Source: Mycolicibacterium parafortuitum
GTDB taxonomy: Bacteria > Actinomycetota > Actinomycetes > Mycobacteriales > Mycobacteriaceae
Direction of reading: 5' to 3'
DNA length: 64,000 bases
NCBI RefSeq assembly: GCF_002086815.1
Contig: NZ_MVID01000021.1
Span: 1 to 64,000 of the forward strand
Part shown: positions 61,284-64,000 of the stretch, piece after piece
Layout: each line of letters starts with the position of its first letter
Position numbering within the stretch: the stretch's first letter is position 1
The notes under the pieces: model-generated
The model's database searches: none
The model's input: only the letters and a program-made list of their open reading frames with translations
What the model was told of the DNA's origin: nothing
Translations under genes and position numbers: made by a program

Positions 61284-62563
61284 GCGTGGTGTTGAAGGCC
61301 GTCCGGCTCTACGGGGAGGGCGAGCCGGTCGACGTGCTGGTGCGCGACGGCCAGATCGCGGAGGTCGGCGCCGGCCTGTCGGCCGACGAACAGATCGACT
61401 GCACCGGCCAGATCCTGCTGCCCGGCTTCGTCGACCTGCACACCCACCTGCGCGAGCCCGGCCGCGAATACGCCGAGGACATCGAAACCGGTTCGGCCGC
61501 GGCTGCTCTCGGCGGCTACACGGCGGTGTTCGCGATGGCCAACACCGACCCGGTCGCCGACAGCGTGGTGGTCACCGACCACGTGTGGCACCGCGGTCAG
61601 CAGGTCGGGCTCGTCGACGTGCACCCCGTCGGCGCCGTCACCGTGGGCCTGGCGGGCAAGCAGCTCACCGAGATGGGGCTGATGGCCGCAGGTGCGGGTC
61701 AGGTCCGGATGTTCTCCGACGACGGTGTGTGCGTGGACGATCCGCTGGTCATGCGACGGGCGCTGGAGTACGCCTCCGGCCTCGGCGTGCTGATCGCCCA
61801 GCATGCCGAGGAACCCCGCCTGACCGTGGGCGCCGTCGCCCACGAGGGCCCCAACGCCGCGCGACTCGGCCTGGCCGGCTGGCCGCGTGCGGCCGAGGAG
61901 TCGATCGTGGCGCGCGACGCGCTGCTGGCCCGCGACGCGGGCGCCCGTGTGCACATCTGCCACGCGTCCACGGCGGGCAGCGTCGAACTGGTCCGGTGGG
62001 CCAAGGAGCAGGGCATCGCGATCACCGCGGAGGTCACCCCGCACCACCTGCTGCTCGACGACACCCGGCTGCAGACCTACGACGGGCGCAACCGGGTCAA
62101 CCCGCCGCTGCGGGAGGCCGGCGATGCCGCCGCGCTGCGCCAGGCCCTGGCCGACGGTGTGATCGACTGCGTCGCAACCGATCACGCACCGCACGGCGAA
62201 CACGAGAAGATGTGCGAGTTCGCCAACGCCCGTCCCGGCATGCTCGGCCTGCAGACCGCGCTGTCGGTCGTCGTCGAGACCATGGTGGAACCCGGCCTGC
62301 TGACCTGGCGTGACGTCGCGCGGGTGATGAGCGAGGCGCCGGCCCGCATCGTCGGGCTGCCGGATCAGGGCAGGCCGTTGGAGGTCGGCGAACCCGCGAA
62401 CCTCACCGTCGTCGACCCCGACGCCCGCTGGACGGTGAAGGGTTCCGCGCTGGCCAGTCGGTCGGACAACACCCCGTACGAGGACATGGAGTTGCCCGCG
62501 GCCGTGACGGTGACCCTGTTGCGCGGCAAGATCACCGCCCGCGACGGGAAGGCGGGCGCGTGA
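61280..62563 (+). CDS. pyrC: Dihydroorotase
   Basis: A 427-residue class I dihydroorotase. Metal ligands are visible in GFVDLHTHLREPG (about residue 60), HICHAS, TPHHLLLDD and the catalytic Asp in ATDHAPH (about residue 305). It cyclises carbamoyl-aspartate to dihydroorotate. ATG at 61280 overlaps pyrB; the next gene overlaps its stop by 4 bp (GTGA). Confidence 0.97.
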   Translation: MSVVLKAVRLYGEGEPVDVLVRDGQIAEVGAGLSADEQIDCTGQILLPGFVDLHTHLREPGREYAEDIETGSAAAALGGYTAVFAMANTDPVADSVVVTDHVWHRGQQVGLVDVHPVGAVTVGLAGKQLTEMGLMAAGAGQVRMFSDDGVCVDDPLVMRRALEYASGLGVLIAQHAEEPRLTVGAVAHEGPNAARLGLAGWPRAAEESIVARDALLARDAGARVHICHASTAGSVELVRWAKEQGIAITAEVTPHHLLLDDTRLQTYDGRNRVNPPLREAGDAAALRQALADGVIDCVATDHAPHGEHEKMCEFANARPGMLGLQTALSVVVETMVEPGLLTWRDVARVMSEAPARIVGLPDQGRPLEVGEPANLTVVDPDARWTVKGSALASRSDNTPYEDMELPAAVTVTLLRGKITARDGKAGA

Positions 62564-63063
62564 ACACTCCGACGCTGGTCGCCTCCCTGGTCATGGCCGC
62601 GGTGCTGGCACTGCTGATCGCGGTGCTGATCCAGGGCATGATCCGAGGCTGGCGCAACCGCGTCGCACGACAGATGCAGATCATCGGCACCCTGCCTCCG
62701 CTACCCGACACCGTCGGCCCGGCGCTCGTGCCGGCCACCAAGGGTCTCTACGTCGGCAGCACACTGGCGCCGCACTGGAACGACCGCGTCGCCGCCGGCG
62801 ACCTGGGCTTTCGCGCAAAGGCCGTCCTGACCCGCTATCCCGAAGGAATCATGTTGCAGCGCACCGGCGCCGGACCGATCTGGATCCCGGACGAGTCCAT
62901 CTCCGAGATCCGGGCCGAGAAGAGTCTGGCCGGAAAGGCCCTCACCCACGAGGGCATCCTGGCGATCCGATGGAAGTTGCCGTCGGGCACCGAGATCGAC
63001 ACCGGGTTCCGCCCCGACGACCGACGCGATCATTCGAAGTGGCTCCCAGAGGAAGTGGCATGA
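62560..63063 (+). CDS. PH-like membrane-anchored protein of the pyr operon (Rv1382-type)
   Basis: A 167-residue protein with one N-terminal transmembrane helix (about residues 5-27, LVASLVMAAVLALLIAVLI). A beta-rich cytoplasmic part follows (VGSTLAPHWNDRVAAGDLG ... IWIPDESISEI) that looks like a PH-like fold. Its position between pyrC and carA matches Rv1382. Its link to pyrimidine synthesis is unknown beyond operon membership. GTG at 62560 overlaps pyrC; its stop overlaps the carA start. Confidence 0.82.
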   Translation: MNTPTLVASLVMAAVLALLIAVLIQGMIRGWRNRVARQMQIIGTLPPLPDTVGPALVPATKGLYVGSTLAPHWNDRVAAGDLGFRAKAVLTRYPEGIMLQRTGAGPIWIPDESISEIRAEKSLAGKALTHEGILAIRWKLPSGTEIDTGFRPDDRRDHSKWLPEEVA

Positions 63064-64000
63064 CCGAACGCAAAGCACTGCTCGTCCTGGAGGACGGACG
63101 CGTCTTCACCGGCACCGCGTTCGGCGCGGTCGGCGAATCCCTAGGCGAGGCGGTGTTCTCCACCGGCATGTCCGGCTACCAGGAGACGCTGACCGATCCC
63201 AGCTATCACCGCCAGATCGTCGTCGCGACGGCACCGCAGATCGGCAACACCGGCTGGAACCACGAGGACAGCGAGAGCCGCGGCGACAAGATCTGGGTCG
63301 CCGGCTACGCCGTGCGCGACCCCTCGCCGCGGGCGTCGAACTGGCGCGCCACCGGAACCCTCGACGACGAACTGCGCCGCCAGGGCATCGTCGGCATCGC
63401 AGGTATCGACACCCGTGCGGTGGTGCGGCATCTGCGCAGCCGCGGCTCGATGAAGGCCGGGCTGTTTTCCGGCGACGCGGCGGAGGCGCCGATCGAGGAG
63501 CTGGTCGACCGCGTGCGCAAGCAGCAGCCGATGCTCGGCGCCGACCTGGCCGGGGAGGTCAGCACCGACACCGAGTACGAGGTGGATCCCGAAGGGCCGC
63601 ACCGGTTTACCGTCGCCGCGCTGGACCTGGGCATCAAGACGAACACCCCCCGTAACTTCGCCGCCCGCGGCGTGCGCAGCGTGGTGCTGCCGTCCTCGGC
63701 GACGTTCGCGCAGATCGCCGAGCTCAAACCGGACGGGGTGTTCCTGTCCAACGGGCCCGGCGACCCCGCGACCGCCGACCACATCGTCGAGGTCACCCGC
63801 GAGGTGCTCGGCGCGGGGATTCCGCTGTTCGGCATCTGCTTCGGCAACCAGATTCTGGGCCGGGCGCTGGGGCTGTCGACCTACAAGATGGTCTTCGGCC
63901 ACCGCGGCATCAACATCCCGGTGATGGACCACAGCACCGGCCGGGTCGCGATCACCGCGCAGAATCACGGCTTCGCGCTGGAAGGGGAGGCGGGCCAGAC
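63060..64000 (+). CDS. carA: Carbamoyl-phosphate synthase small chain (partial)
   Basis: The 5' part of carA, running off the window end (about 313 codons visible of roughly 375). The N-terminal domain (LLVLEDGRVFTGTAFGA, MSGYQETLTDPSY) is followed by the glutaminase domain with nucleophile Cys in GICFGNQILGRALGL (about residue 260). Its catalytic His and Glu lie beyond the visible end. It supplies ammonia from glutamine to CarB. The ATG overlaps the upstream gene (ATGA). Confidence 0.96.
   Translation, partial: MTERKALLVLEDGRVFTGTAFGAVGESLGEAVFSTGMSGYQETLTDPSYHRQIVVATAPQIGNTGWNHEDSESRGDKIWVAGYAVRDPSPRASNWRATGTLDDELRRQGIVGIAGIDTRAVVRHLRSRGSMKAGLFSGDAAEAPIEELVDRVRKQQPMLGADLAGEVSTDTEYEVDPEGPHRFTVAALDLGIKTNTPRNFAARGVRSVVLPSSATFAQIAELKPDGVFLSNGPGDPATADHIVEVTREVLGAGIPLFGICFGNQILGRALGLSTYKMVFGHRGINIPVMDHSTGRVAITAQNHGFALEGEAGQ

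Overview
The window is about 70% G+C and is packed with genes, many starting with GTG and many overlapping by 1-8 bp. Gene content and order point to a fast-growing mycobacterium (Mycolicibacterium-like). The housekeeping backbone aspS ... alaS-ruvX-mltG-aroE-aroC-aroK-aroB ... pepQ-efp-nusB matches the order I know from mycobacteria, and it leads directly into pyrR-pyrB-pyrC-carA. The species cannot be fixed from sequence alone. I saw no rRNA, tRNA, CRISPR array or insertion sequence. The only mobile-type gene is a DUF222/HNH endonuclease gene.

Layout. 0-6.3 kb: an SRPBCC protein, an NmrA-like reductase, a large AAA/LuxR regulator, and an ECF sigma factor followed by a short-chain dehydrogenase and a cupin. 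6.3-9.1 kb: aspS and a DUF4436 membrane protein. 9.1-16.0 kb, minus strand: an accessory operon whose first gene encodes an HK97/encapsulin-like protein of lower G+C. Behind it is a chain of seven overlapping genes: prenyl diphosphate synthase, two small helical proteins of unknown function, a CrtC-like protein, an SCP2 sterol-carrier domain, an FAD oxidoreductase and a proline-rich protein with a duplicated helix. This is the best candidate for an undescribed system, possibly a shell-associated isoprenoid pathway. Directly upstream, on the same strand, is a 1,435-residue AAA/GAF/nucleotide-cyclase protein.

20.5-22.3 kb: a thiolase and a divergent HxlR regulator. 22.3-30.5 kb, minus strand: a complete sugar or polyol uptake and catabolism operon (DeoR regulator, FGGY kinase, binding lipoprotein, two permeases, ATPase, dehydrogenase, BtpA-family protein). 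30.6-39.6 kb: a DUF389 membrane protein, then a four-gene module of transglutaminase-DUF2126, circularly permuted ATP-grasp/alpha-E, transglutaminase and zinc peptidase (Rv2566-Rv2569c type), which looks like an uncharacterised peptide or amide-ligation system. 39.6-44.6 kb: small enzymes, a DUF3097 protein, the RarA/MgsA replication ATPase, and YjbQ.

44.7-56.9 kb: alaS, ruvX, mltG, shikimate genes (aroE, C, K, B but no aroQ), a small prepilin peptidase, a B-4DMT membrane protein, pepQ, efp, nusB and an Rv2532c-like gene. 56.9-59.4 kb: the HNH gene and a serine hydrolase. 59.4-64 kb: a structured leader with a PyrR-binding sequence, then the pyrimidine operon, cut by the window end inside carA. 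Several plus-strand genes have a TAnnnT hexamer 6 nt before a GTG start, the pattern of leaderless mycobacterial transcripts.
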